Part shown: piece after piece, positions 24,911 through 33,695 of the stretch
Layout of the letters: each line of letters starts with the position of its first letter
Numbering within the stretch: position 1 is the stretch's first letter
The notes under the pieces: generated by a model
The model's input: the letters and a program-made list of their open reading frames with translations, nothing else
The model's database searches: none
Told to the model about the DNA's origin: nothing
Assembly: GCA_016215465.1 (NCBI GenBank)
Contig: JACRJT010000024.1
Location: forward strand, 1 to 45,313
Length of the DNA stretch: 45,313 nucleotides
Direction: 5' to 3'
From: Nitrososphaerota archaeon
Lineage (GTDB): Archaea > Thermoproteota > Nitrososphaeria > Nitrososphaerales > Nitrosopumilaceae
Translations under genes and position numbers: made by a program

Positions 24911-25861
24911 TTATCCAATATAGAAAATTGTTGTTCCTATCAAAGAACTCGCAATTGCAATGGCAATCAGATCTGGAATCCTAAACAGACGCCACTTGGC
25001 GACCCTGGTTTCAAGAAACGCAATCAGAATTCCAAACAATACTGCTTTTATCACAAACGAGATTAACCCCAATCCTAGTGTCAGTGCGGACACGTCGGAT
25101 GATATTCCAAATGGGACAAAGATGTTGATCAAAAGTGCCAGCAGCGTTATCTGCTTAATTGATTTTGACCATTCAATAAGCGCCAAACTCTTGCCTGAAT
25201 ATTCCAGCACCATTGCCTCGTGAATCATTGTCAGTTCTAGGTGTGTGGCCGGGTTGTCAAATGGCAGCCTGCCTGTTTCCGCAAGAATTATGATGAATAA
25301 TGATATTGCCGCAAAGATTGTAGTTGGAATAAGCAACGGCGATTGTGCTGCAGAATTGACAATTGTCGAGACGTCTGTTCCCCCATATACAATAGCTACT
25401 GAGAGCACCATGATGAATATGGCCGGCTCAACGATGGATGACATCATCATCTCTCTGCTGCTCCCGAGCCCTCCAAACACACTAGACACGTCAAGCCCAG
25501 CTAAAATAAGGAAAAATCTGGCAAGACCGTAAAGGCCCAATATCAAAAGAATGTCGCCGGCAATACCAAACGGAGAATATGCCATGACTACCGGTACAAA
25601 CAGGGTAGCAGTTGTTATTGCAACGAAATTTATCCATGGATTTAGCCTGAATACCCAAGAGCTTTGCTCCGAAACCGTTTCGTCTTTTTTGATTAGCTTG
25701 ATGATGTCATAGTATGGTTGAAAGATGCTTGCACCGACTCTTTTTTGGGTTCTAGCTTTGACTTTTTTCATTATTCCTGTGATTAATGGCGCAAATAACA
25801 CGAGCAGGAATGCCTGAAGCACGCCTAATATGACACGTGTTGCATTAAAATCAGCAAACAT
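24911..25861 (-). CDS. Ehr/Hyf-like NuoH subunit (HyfC/HycD-like)
   Basis: A 316-residue membrane protein with about eight segments, homologous to HycD/NuoH. Diagnostic stretches are GSSREMMMSSIVEPA and RLPFDNPATHLELTMIHEAM, matching hydrogenase-4 and formate-hydrogenlyase versions. It forms the joint between the peripheral arm and the antiporters. The ATG shares one base with the stop of the HyfB-like gene (TAATG). Confidence 0.93.
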   Translation of the reverse strand: MFADFNATRVILGVLQAFLLVLFAPLITGIMKKVKARTQKRVGASIFQPYYDIIKLIKKDETVSEQSSWVFRLNPWINFVAITTATLFVPVVMAYSPFGIAGDILLILGLYGLARFFLILAGLDVSSVFGGLGSSREMMMSSIVEPAIFIMVLSVAIVYGGTDVSTIVNSAAQSPLLIPTTIFAAISLFIIILAETGRLPFDNPATHLELTMIHEAMVLEYSGKSLALIEWSKSIKQITLLALLINIFVPFGISSDVSALTLGLGLISFVIKAVLFGILIAFLETRVAKWRLFRIPDLIAIAIASSLIGTTIFYIG

Positions 25862-27891
25862 TACGACCCAAACCTCGCAAAGATCAAGAGGAGCATCAGC
25901 GCAATCATTATGTACAAAAGGTAGGCGTTTACCTTGCCTGTTTGCATTCTGCGAATTTTTTCAAAGAACTTGATACAAAAAGACGTCGCTGGCAAATAAA
26001 ACCAAAGTTCGAACACATCGATCGTTTTGGATTCCACACTTGACGATTTTTTTACAAATTTGTTGGACTGTGAATGTGGTTCTCTGTTTACTGTTAGGGT
26101 GGGCTTGTAGAGGAATTTGAAAATGGTTCTTATTGGCTGAGACAACGATGCTGCAGTATACTGGGTTTTTTGATCCAGTTTTCCAAATCCACAGTCCCAT
26201 GTTTCGTAAATTTTTCTTTGCGGGTTCTTTCCTAAAATTCGTATGAATAAGTATGTGCCAATTGCAACTATTCCAAGAAGCATAATTATTGATAAAATCG
26301 AAAGATTTGCAAAACTTTCTCCAGATGTATTCTGTATTGAGATTGGATCAAACGGTCCTCTTTGGGGGGCTTGAATGTCAAATGCCAGAGAAATCAAATT
26401 AATTCCTATGAGTGGCAACACTCCTAAAGATATCGCAAATAATGCAAGCAGTGTCATTCCAGCTATCATGGTACGTGGTACCTCAAAGGCGTTTGATGCG
26501 CTGTCCGATCTTGGTCTTGAGAGAAAAGAAATTCCGAAAATTTTCACAGCAGTCACAGCAGCAACACCTGCAGTGAGCGCAACGGGCAGTATTACAATCC
26601 CTAGCAAAACTTTGAGGAGAACATCTGGTATTTGTGAAGACATCATTATGGCTTGCAGTGTGAGCCATTCGCTTACAAATCCATTAAATGGCGGCAGACC
26701 TGCAATCGACAAAGAGCCAATTAGAAATAGGACTGACGTATATGGCATTTTTTTAGCAAGCCCTCCTAGAAATTCCATGTTTTTAGTTTTGGTGCTAAAT
26801 AGGATTGAGCCACTTCCCATAAACAAAAGACTCTTGAAAATTGCATGATTCAGGACGTGAAACATGCTTGCAGTTAATGCCAGTCCTGCTAGGGAAGCCA
26901 AATTGTACGCATTAAACACCATCGCAAGTCCAATCCCAACAAAGATTATTCCAATGTTTTCGATGCTGCTAAACGCTAATGCCTTTTTTATGTCGTTTTC
27001 CAAGACTGCATAAAGTACGCCAATCACAGATGATGCTGCCCCAATTAGCGTAATCAGAACTCCCCACCAAACATATTCTTGCGTTACGGTGTTAAAATCA
27101 AATGTTATTCTGATCAAACCGTAGATTGCAACCTTTAGCATCACCGCAGACATCAATGCTGATACATTAGAGGGTGCAACAGGATGTGCCTTTGGCAACC
27201 AATTGTGAAAGGGTACCATCCCTGCTTTTGTGCCGAACCCAATTAGGGCAAAAACAAACGAAGCGTTTTTGATTAAACTGTTGGAGTTTTCAAGATGTCT
27301 AAATGAATCAAAACTAAAACTTCCTGTCTGAACTGATGACAACAAAAATGAACCAAAAATAAACGCAGTTCCAAAATGGGTCATAGTAAGGTACAGCAAT
27401 CCTGCCTTGAGATTCTCACTTTTTTCATGATCAAAGATCACCAAAAAGAACGACGTGAGTGACATTATTTCCCAAAAAACAAGGAATGAAAACACGTTGT
27501 TGGCTATGACTACCAAAAACATTGAGAGCAGAAATGTGTTGAACAAAAAGCCAAAACTTGTTTTCTTTTTGTGATATTCTTTTGCATATCCAATAGAATA
27601 CATTGCAACTGCAAAAGATACTAGTCCTATCACTAAAATGAAAAATGCCGATATGTTGTCAACAAGAATGTCGAATCCAAAAAGATCAAAGGAACTGTTT
27701 GTAATTGTTATTTTTAGTGGATTTCCGAATAATACTCCCAATGATAGAATTATTTCAAACACGGCCGCCGTCATTGATGGCACAAAAATCAAAACACTAG
27801 ATAGTTTTCCGTGCCGAGGAACAAAGCTTAGGGCTGATCCTGCCAGATATGAAACAACTATGAATTGCAAAATCGACGAATTTTCCAACAT
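25861..27891 (-). CDS. Ehr/Hyf-like antiporter subunit (HyfB/NuoL-like)
   Basis: A 676-residue polytopic membrane protein, first gene of the operon. The antiporter-family core has the conserved Glu (E141 in FWEIMSLTSF) and Lys (K222 in GTKAGMVPFHNWLPKAHPVAP). A C-terminal extension with extra helices and a basic cytoplasmic stretch is as in HyfB/HycC. ATG 27891 has a CAATAAAG element about 24 nt upstream and is preferred; a GTG at 27900 is in frame. A winged-helix regulator gene is divergent, about 275 bp away. Confidence 0.92.
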   Translation of the reverse strand: MLENSSILQFIVVSYLAGSALSFVPRHGKLSSVLIFVPSMTAAVFEIILSLGVLFGNPLKITITNSSFDLFGFDILVDNISAFFILVIGLVSFAVAMYSIGYAKEYHKKKTSFGFLFNTFLLSMFLVVIANNVFSFLVFWEIMSLTSFFLVIFDHEKSENLKAGLLYLTMTHFGTAFIFGSFLLSSVQTGSFSFDSFRHLENSNSLIKNASFVFALIGFGTKAGMVPFHNWLPKAHPVAPSNVSALMSAVMLKVAIYGLIRITFDFNTVTQEYVWWGVLITLIGAASSVIGVLYAVLENDIKKALAFSSIENIGIIFVGIGLAMVFNAYNLASLAGLALTASMFHVLNHAIFKSLLFMGSGSILFSTKTKNMEFLGGLAKKMPYTSVLFLIGSLSIAGLPPFNGFVSEWLTLQAIMMSSQIPDVLLKVLLGIVILPVALTAGVAAVTAVKIFGISFLSRPRSDSASNAFEVPRTMIAGMTLLALFAISLGVLPLIGINLISLAFDIQAPQRGPFDPISIQNTSGESFANLSILSIIMLLGIVAIGTYLFIRILGKNPQRKIYETWDCGFGKLDQKTQYTAASLSQPIRTIFKFLYKPTLTVNREPHSQSNKFVKKSSSVESKTIDVFELWFYLPATSFCIKFFEKIRRMQTGKVNAYLLYIMIALMLLLIFARFGS

Positions 27892-27900
27892 TTTAGCCAC

Positions 27901-28166
27901 AAAACACGTCTTTATTGCAAGAGTATCAACTGGACAAAGTTAAAGACAATCTTTGATGGTCTCAAAACAGACTCCTTTCTTAGTCCAGACATGGTGCTAG
28001 TTTTTTGGCGTAGACACTTAAACTATTCGAGTAAAATCACGCTATTTCTTGTAATTCCAGAATTTACGGAAATTCATACAGGATATATTCAAGGGACGAT
28101 CTCAGAAATGCGTTGAGAAACTCGAAAACAAAGAACGTCAAGACATACCTGACACATTTTCCAATC
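27901..28166. promoter_or_regulatory. Divergent promoter region of the Ehr-like operon and its neighbouring regulator
   Basis: No ORF is evident in this 266-bp stretch. It contains a CAATAAAG element (minus strand, 27911-27918) for the operon and an ATATATT element at 28083-28089 for the regulator. The latter predicts transcription from about 28113, leaving a leader of about 54 nt before ATG 28167. I could not find a clear palindromic operator. Confidence 0.4.
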
Positions 28167-28751
28167 ATGTCTTATACTGAGGCCGAAATTCTCTCAAAGG
28201 AAGTAACCTGGAAAATCATGGATAACATGCGACAGGCAGGTGCCAAGGGAATCACCGCTGAAGACATTATTAAAAAAGAAAATCTTTCACCAAGCGTGGT
28301 ATATGCTGCATTAAAAGAGCTTTACAGATTACAATATGTTTTCTTGTATCCTAGAAGTAAAAAGGAAAAACATGATCGCAAAAAACGATTTGTTTGTGAA
28401 AGAGGAACATGGGGCAAGTATGGGATCGATAAAGAGTTTGATGCGACCTTAGGAGTGGAAGGATTATTGGATGTGGTTAATGAAGAAATTGACGAGCCGG
28501 TATTGAGGGTATTCAAGACAATTTATGATGAGTTTAGTAACAACAAGAAATTGCACAAGTTTTTGCCAACTAAACACACCAACATTTGTCCTAACTGCCT
28601 GCGGAGTCACGAGGCGATGGAGTTTTTTTATGCCATAATTTTGAGATCTATTGATCTGATGATAACCGAGTCAGAAGAATTCAATAAATTTCTAAAAGAA
28701 CGCGGCTACGCATCAGATGATTTTCCAATAGTAGAAAAGGCTAGACTTTAG
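28167..28751 (+). CDS. Winged-helix transcriptional regulator next to the Ehr-like operon
   Basis: A 194-residue DNA-binding protein. The N-terminal wHTH (about 8-75) has MDNMRQAGAKGITAEDII, the recognition helix SPSVVYAALKELYRL, and a basic wing (RSKKEKHDRKKR). The C-terminal part is helical with a CPNC pair and a nearby His that could hold zinc. I use ATG 28167, because the wHTH begins directly after it; an in-frame TTG at 28113 coincides with the predicted transcription start. The divergent arrangement makes it a candidate regulator of the Ehr-like operon (inference). Confidence 0.75.
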   Translation: MSYTEAEILSKEVTWKIMDNMRQAGAKGITAEDIIKKENLSPSVVYAALKELYRLQYVFLYPRSKKEKHDRKKRFVCERGTWGKYGIDKEFDATLGVEGLLDVVNEEIDEPVLRVFKTIYDEFSNNKKLHKFLPTKHTNICPNCLRSHEAMEFFYAIILRSIDLMITESEEFNKFLKERGYASDDFPIVEKARL

Positions 28752-28757
28752 GTTCTG

Positions 28758-28835
28758 GAACGGAAGGTGCTGTAAAGTCTTGGACTGCTGATACTCAGTT
28801 ATTATGCTCAGACAGACGACAACCTTACAGCGTTC
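28758..28835 (+). other. Possible multi-branched RNA fold
   Basis: GCTGTAA (28769-28775) pairs with TTACAGC (28825-28831), with GAAC/GTTC as an outer extension. Inside are two perfect small hairpins: AGTC/GACT at 28776-28786 and CTGA/TCAG at 28788-28798. It lies right after the regulator stop at 28751 in a stretch of over 300 bp without other genes. The strand is assumed, and the pattern could be chance. The rest of 28836-29065 shows nothing clear. Confidence 0.3.
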
Positions 28836-29065
28836 GTTTCTTTGAGTTTTTCAGTGTTATGTTAGGAATTTCTCAAACATAGCTGAGTAGTTAATTCAGT
28901 CCTTCCTTACAGATATGCAAACTCACACCACTATGTCCGTAGATTTACTACAACTATACTAGTTCGTCTGAGGATTTAAGGTAATCATCATTCTTGGGAA
29001 TCTGGACTGCTTAGAGTATGATAAGACTCAAACTCATATGTGTTACAAAGGTGCATTCTTGTGAT

Positions 29066-29203
29066 ATGGTGCAATCAAAAACCAAGTCTGCGCATCAAAA
29101 GAACAAGAACAACAAAACAAAACCTGACAATCTAAAGAAAAAAGAATACTTGGAGTCCTATGAAGAATTAAAAAAAATCAATATGGGAAATCAAGATGCG
29201 TAG
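29066..29203 (+). CDS. 45-residue lysine-rich small protein
   Basis: A very basic N-terminal half (many Lys/Asn/Gln) is followed by a short amphipathic helix-like segment (KKKEYLESYEELKKI). CATATG at 29035-29040 is about 28 nt before this ATG; an upstream in-frame ATG at 29018 would add 16 residues. Similar Lys-rich microproteins are common in this group. It might bind nucleic acids. No family is recognised. Confidence 0.45.
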   Translation: MVQSKTKSAHQKNKNNKTKPDNLKKKEYLESYEELKKINMGNQDA

Positions 29204-29323
29204 GCAGAAAAACCGAAATGACATAAAATATTCCTGCTATTGCCTCGTCCAATTCCTGATATGTCGACCAGCTTATTTTCTTAAAAAGAAATAATTAGTT
29301 AGTTTGCATAATGAAGAGGACTC

Positions 29324-29917
29324 ATGTCAAAGGAAGAAATCAAAAAATCAGTCAAAGACTTCTTGGACACACTTGAAAAAGAGGCTCTATTGTTGTCATC
29401 TATAGATAAAAATTCCTTGTTGCATCTCAAAGAAATTTTGGATTTTAAGGCAGAAGATCACCAAGTCCTAAACCAAATCTTGGACTCGTACAAAAAGGGA
29501 ACCCTGCCCATCCCGCGTGACAACTTTAATGCTTTTTTCATTTTCTATGTTTTGGACAGCTTTATCTTTAATGTGGAATTCGCCCTAAAAATACTAAAGA
29601 CTGTTCTAGACCCAGTAAAAATAATTGGAAAGTTCAATCCAAGGACGCCTTACGGATTCTTAATTGACCGGCTGGCAGATACAATGAGCCTAAGTACCAT
29701 ACAAAGAGACCGTCTCAAAGAATTGTTCTTTGTAGATCTGAGAAATGCAATAGCACATATGGACTTTGAAATGGATCATCACAGTTTTTCATACAAAAAC
29801 AACAAAGATCAAAGCATAACGTATACGATAGAAAAATTGCCCGATCTGATGCTTGAATATAGGGAATTAGCGAATGCGCTTTTTGAATTTCTCAAGGCGC
29901 ACACAGAAAAGGACTAA
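29324..29917 (+). CDS. HEPN-like helical protein
   Basis: A 197-residue, all-helical, soluble protein. Near residues 136-145 it has FVDLRNAIAH, an R-x4-H motif on a helix (R140, H145) that is the signature of HEPN domains, often RNA nucleases in toxin or defence systems. There is no obvious antitoxin partner of the MNT nucleotidyltransferase type nearby; the flanking genes are small unknowns. A TATA-like AATAATTA lies about 30 nt upstream. The HEPN assignment rests on motif and helicity only. Confidence 0.55.
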   Translation: MSKEEIKKSVKDFLDTLEKEALLLSSIDKNSLLHLKEILDFKAEDHQVLNQILDSYKKGTLPIPRDNFNAFFIFYVLDSFIFNVEFALKILKTVLDPVKIIGKFNPRTPYGFLIDRLADTMSLSTIQRDRLKELFFVDLRNAIAHMDFEMDHHSFSYKNNKDQSITYTIEKLPDLMLEYRELANALFEFLKAHTEKD

Positions 29918-30021
29918 TCTTCAATCTTAAACTAGTATAATGCGAATTTGTACTCCATTAATAATTTAAAGGCTGATGCACGACTCTAATCTTTATTTGT
30001 GGGTACAAAATCAGTATCAGC

Positions 30022-30258
30022 ATGCACGATTCTGAATCTGATACCTTTGTACCGCATACATGGCCAGAAAAGGTCTCACACATGCTAAAAGAGATCGGAG
30101 TAGATTCGATCCCAAAAGAAAGGGGAACTGACTCTGTAGAAAGAGGCGACTATTATGGACGAAACTTTTCACAGGCCCCGCGAATGATTACAAACCAAGG
30201 ATGCGTTGAACTAAAAAATTCTAATATTGATGTAATTCAGATAATTCAAAAAGGGTAA
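30022..30258 (+). CDS. 78-residue hypothetical protein
   Basis: A small soluble protein with an acidic start, HTWPEKVSHMLKEIGVDSIPKERG and a C-terminal strand-like region (CVELKNSNIDVIQIIQKG). A CTTTATTT element about 27 nt before ATG 30022 supports the start. It is followed after 4 nt by another small gene, so the two form an operon. Function unknown. Confidence 0.65.
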   Translation: MHDSESDTFVPHTWPEKVSHMLKEIGVDSIPKERGTDSVERGDYYGRNFSQAPRMITNQGCVELKNSNIDVIQIIQKG

Positions 30259-30262
30259 AAAC

Positions 30263-30634
30263 ATGCAAGACTCTACCATTTCATCTTGGGGTGCACAAGA
30301 CAGATTTCAAGCTCATTTCATTGTTAAGGTAAATGTTGCAAGCCCTTCCAAGTATGTCGCGCGTACTACACTTAAAACGAAAGGGCATTTTGCTGCAAAA
30401 AAAGTAGACTCTGTTATCTGGGTTGGAGGAATGCTTGCAGATGAGCTTAACAAAGACACTTCACTAAATGATCTCATTGCAAAGCAAAGCGTAAAGGTTG
30501 CAACCATCTTTGTCGATCCGTCTGATAATGAAGTTCGAATATACAGTAAATGGGAAAACAACTATGATTTTAAAATAACAAAAGACATGTATGCAATTTA
30601 CGACAAAATTGCCGAACACGTAAAGAAGATTTAG
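30263..30634 (+). CDS. 123-residue hypothetical protein
   Basis: A soluble alpha/beta protein beginning with strand segments (FQAHFIVKVNV), a middle helix (WVGGMLADELNK), further strands (VKVATIFVDPSDNEVRIYSK) and a C-terminal helix. No family is recognised. It is coupled to the 78-residue gene upstream. Its stop interlocks with that of the convergent endA gene by 4 nt (TTAG). Confidence 0.65.
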   Translation: MQDSTISSWGAQDRFQAHFIVKVNVASPSKYVARTTLKTKGHFAAKKVDSVIWVGGMLADELNKDTSLNDLIAKQSVKVATIFVDPSDNEVRIYSKWENNYDFKITKDMYAIYDKIAEHVKKI

Positions 30635-31215
30635 GCTCGCCACCAATCTAAAGCAAGGTAGTCTATTTTATCGCCGTGAGGTATTGCAAGTATAAAGTTT
30701 TTCTTCACACTTGTCGCTAGTCTTCCTGCAAGTACAACATCTGTTGAAGATATGGCGTCGTTTCTATTGTACACATGAACAAGATATGGGGCATGATCCA
30801 CCCCTGGTCCCCTCTGATACACTGCGAAATCGCACCCAAATTTTATTCCGGGATTGACAATGTATTTCTTATCTCTGAACTCCTTGTAGACGAGATATTT
30901 TTTATCAAAATTATGATACTCTTTTCTGCAAATTTCGAGCATTTGATTTGAGGTCAGTTTCTTTTTTGAGTGGAAAATTGCGATTTTTGATTTTTCCTGC
31001 AAATAACATCCTTCGATTAGGTCTAAGATGAGTGGTACGTTGATTTCATCTGGTTTTGGTTTTGCCATGCCGATTGGCTTTCCATAATACGTATCAGTGA
31101 AAAGTTTGCGTGCATCGTTTGAATCCCATATGATGATCCTATTTTCTACAAGATCACCTTTCATGATGTGGGATAAACTGACAACATTAAAAATTATTGC
31201 AATTGGCTCTGCCAA
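30631..31215 (-). CDS. endA: tRNA-splicing endonuclease
   Basis: A 194-residue protein with the archaeal EndA fold: N-terminal domain to about residue 90, then the catalytic core. Likely catalytic residues are Tyr133 (CDFAVY), His141 (DHAPYLV) and Lys171 or Lys172 (SVKKN). The core strand KEFRDKKYIVNPGIKFGCDF is typical. It cuts bulge-helix-bulge introns in tRNA precursors. The length suits the short homo-oligomeric type. DUF47 gene upstream by 16 nt on the same strand. Confidence 0.9.
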   Translation of the reverse strand: MAEPIAIIFNVVSLSHIMKGDLVENRIIIWDSNDARKLFTDTYYGKPIGMAKPKPDEINVPLILDLIEGCYLQEKSKIAIFHSKKKLTSNQMLEICRKEYHNFDKKYLVYKEFRDKKYIVNPGIKFGCDFAVYQRGPGVDHAPYLVHVYNRNDAISSTDVVLAGRLATSVKKNFILAIPHGDKIDYLALDWWRA

Positions 31216-31231
31216 ATGAAAAATAATGAAG

Positions 31232-31885
31232 TTAGAGACTCAGTGCAAGTAAGATAAACGAGTCTGATACCTGCTGGCACTTGTCTGACATTTCCTCAAT
31301 TCCCTGAATGACGTCTTTTACGAGCATCAGTTCTTTGATGTTTGTTATCTCTTCTAGTGCCTTGACTGTTGCCATGCGATATTTTTTGTCAATTTCGCGT
31401 TCGATTTTTTGGGTCTCTTGTGCAAGCTCAATTGCATTTGCAGCATTAGTGTTCAGGCCTCTGACTATCTCATTGAGTTTGTATACTTCGTCTACTACCA
31501 GTTCGATTAGCACTGAAATGTCGCCGTCTAATTTCGCGTTCTTTAGTGTTGCTGGCTTGATGTTTGATAATTTGAAAGCGATTCCTGTTATGTAGCCTGC
31601 AATTTCGTCCATCGTGTATGCTGTATTCAAAAGATTTTCCCTGTTCATAATCAGGCCTCCGACATCTGCTACTTCACGGGTGATCTTTCGTCGAAGGTTT
31701 TCGACTTCTTCTTCAATGCTTGAGATTTGTTCGTTTGCAGCTTTTACTCCTGCCTTGTCTTTTTTCATAAGTAGATCTGGCAGCGTTGCTAGTTCTCTTG
31801 CAGCATTTAGGATTCTGTTTATTTCGTCTTGTAAAACTGCGATTGCTTTTCGCTTTGCTTGGACCTCTAGCTCCCCACTATACAT
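31232..31885 (-). CDS. PhoU-like DUF47 family protein
   Basis: A 217-residue all-helical protein of the DUF47/PhoU-related group, with repeated three-helix character and acidic ISSIEEEVENLRRKI and VKDVIQGIEEMSDKC segments typical of metal-cluster-binding PhoU relatives. Such proteins often work with PiT phosphate transporters, but none is adjacent here. Start ATG 31885 has an ATTAATTAAT element about 27 nt upstream. It lies between the DNA ligase and endA genes on the same strand. Confidence 0.78.
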   Translation of the reverse strand: MYSGELEVQAKRKAIAVLQDEINRILNAARELATLPDLLMKKDKAGVKAANEQISSIEEEVENLRRKITREVADVGGLIMNRENLLNTAYTMDEIAGYITGIAFKLSNIKPATLKNAKLDGDISVLIELVVDEVYKLNEIVRGLNTNAANAIELAQETQKIEREIDKKYRMATVKALEEITNIKELMLVKDVIQGIEEMSDKCQQVSDSFILLALSL

Positions 31886-31928
31886 CCTTTTTTAGACTTG
31901 TCTTGGTATTAATTAATCTTGCACAGGT

Positions 31929-33695
31929 TCAAACTTCTGAAACATTTTGTGTCACTTTTTTCTGATTCTTGTAAAGTGTAACTACCTCCTGATCCGTCGA
32001 AGCATCCTCTGGTGCCTTTTCGTCTCTAATCTTGCCTGTGAACTTTGGAAATCTCAGCGCAAGTCCGCTTCCCTTCCGTATAATGTCTTTTGCACAGGTG
32101 TGTACGGGGCTTAGCGTTATCTCTGACGCTACTATCTCAACTACCAGTTCCGGCTCAAACCACACATCTGGTTCCATCCCACTTTCAATTCTTGGATTTT
32201 TCTTTAGGGTTACCTTGCTAGATAGAATCTGGTAGAACTGGTCTAGGTTCTCATCTGTAAACCCTGTGCCGACCTTGCAGATGCTCTCAAAGGTGTCTTT
32301 TTCTTGGTTGTATGTGGAAAGCAGTAACGTTCCATATCTTCCAGTCCTTCTACCCTTTCCAAAAAATGCACCAATTACGACAAGGTCAAGGCTGTCTCCA
32401 AGCTCGTTTCGGTATTCTCGTTTTAGCTTAAGCCAGTTATTTCCTCTTGCACCTGCCCTGTATGGCGCATCTAGCACCTTTAACATCAGCCCCTCACACC
32501 CTGCATTGATTCCGTTTTCCAAAAAATCCTCGACTTCGTTTTCCGATCTGACAATTATTTTTGGAACTAGTTTTACAAATTCGTTTTCAACTGTAATGTC
32601 CTCGAGTTTTTTGCGCCTTTCATCATATGTTGAATTTAGCAGATCTTTTCCGTTTAGATACATTATGTCAAAAAGATTTACAGTTATTGGGTATTTGGAT
32701 ACCGTTCTGTCAATGTTGTATTTTCTTCGCCTGTGCATTAGTTCTTGAAATGGAAGGAACTCCCCGGTGTTCTCGTTTATGGCAACTGCCTCTGCCTCCA
32801 AAATGATCTCTTCTGTTTTTAGTGCCTTTGTAATGTTCTCAACAATGTCGGGATAATGACTGGTGATGTTTTCCAGTCTTCTTGAAAACAACACTACCTT
32901 ATCCCCACCCAGATGAATTTGGATTCGCTCGCCATCTAGCTTGTATTCTGCTGCAAATTCTTTGCCTAGTTTCTCGCCTGCCTCTTTTGCACTCTTGACG
33001 CGCTCTGCAAGCATTGGGCGAATTGGACTGAACAGTGAAACATGAAATTCATTTAATCCATCCAAGTTTTTTTCCGCAACAATTTCTGCTACCCTTCCAA
33101 GGTCTGATGAAACATTGTATGCTGCTTCTAGCTTTTCGCGATTTGTACGCGAGCCAGTATATGCGATTGCCAGTGCGTCCATTACCGTGTTGTCCGCAAT
33201 GCCGAGCCTTAGTGTTCCCATAACTATTTTGAGAATGAATTTTGCCTCTTGCGGGGTTGCATCGTTTAGGAGGCTGGAAATGTATTTCATCTTCATGTCC
33301 TGAGATCTTGCACCTTCAAGTTTTGCAATTTTAAACAAAGTGTCGTATACTCTTTCTGCAGTTATCTGCTGCTTGATGAAAGTTGTCTGCGTTTTTTGCT
33401 CAAGTGCTTTTGATGCGGCATGGCCCAAGTCACCATCCTCGACAAAAATGTCCTGAATTTTTTTGACCGAACTGCCAGATGATTTTGCAATTGCCCTTAT
33501 TGCGAGTTTTTCAGCTACGCCAAGCTCAACTCCCTCAAAATCTGGACGTAGTTTTCCCTGAATCAGATATACTATTTTTGAAATACTCTCTCTTGGCGTT
33601 GCCTTGAACAAATCCACCAAATGTTGAGTAAGCTCTAATCTTTTTGTGGTAGCTTCCATTTTTTCAAAAGTCTCTGATATTAAAGAAAATTGCAC
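31929..33695 (-). CDS. lig: ATP-dependent DNA ligase
   Basis: A 588-residue archaeal replicative ligase. The N-terminal DNA-binding domain spans about 1-215. The adenylation domain has Lys252 in motif I (YKLDGERIQIH), and later motifs include EAEAVA and EGLMLK. The OB domain lies at the C-terminus (LKREYRN, RFPKF). It seals nicks in DNA during replication and repair. The N-terminus (MQFSLISETFEKMEAT) is the usual archaeal start. Length normal. Confidence 0.97.
   Translation of the reverse strand: MQFSLISETFEKMEATTKRLELTQHLVDLFKATPRESISKIVYLIQGKLRPDFEGVELGVAEKLAIRAIAKSSGSSVKKIQDIFVEDGDLGHAASKALEQKTQTTFIKQQITAERVYDTLFKIAKLEGARSQDMKMKYISSLLNDATPQEAKFILKIVMGTLRLGIADNTVMDALAIAYTGSRTNREKLEAAYNVSSDLGRVAEIVAEKNLDGLNEFHVSLFSPIRPMLAERVKSAKEAGEKLGKEFAAEYKLDGERIQIHLGGDKVVLFSRRLENITSHYPDIVENITKALKTEEIILEAEAVAINENTGEFLPFQELMHRRRKYNIDRTVSKYPITVNLFDIMYLNGKDLLNSTYDERRKKLEDITVENEFVKLVPKIIVRSENEVEDFLENGINAGCEGLMLKVLDAPYRAGARGNNWLKLKREYRNELGDSLDLVVIGAFFGKGRRTGRYGTLLLSTYNQEKDTFESICKVGTGFTDENLDQFYQILSSKVTLKKNPRIESGMEPDVWFEPELVVEIVASEITLSPVHTCAKDIIRKGSGLALRFPKFTGKIRDEKAPEDASTDQEVVTLYKNQKKVTQNVSEV

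Noticed and set aside
20273-27891. Functional [NiFe] hydrogenase or formate hydrogenlyase
   Set aside because: The order and folds fit, but all four NiFe-ligating cysteines of the large subunit are missing, and no hydrogenase maturation genes are in the window.
20273-27891. Ordinary Nuo-type complex I operon
   Set aside because: NuoC and NuoD are fused, HyfE- and HyfB/F-type subunits are present, and NuoA, NuoJ and separate NuoI are missing. The residues match hydrogenase-4-type subunits better.
28752-29323. tRNA, SRP RNA or RNase P RNA in the gap
   Set aside because: No T-loop GTTCRA consensus, no cloverleaf and no conserved RNase P or SRP core sequence was found by eye.
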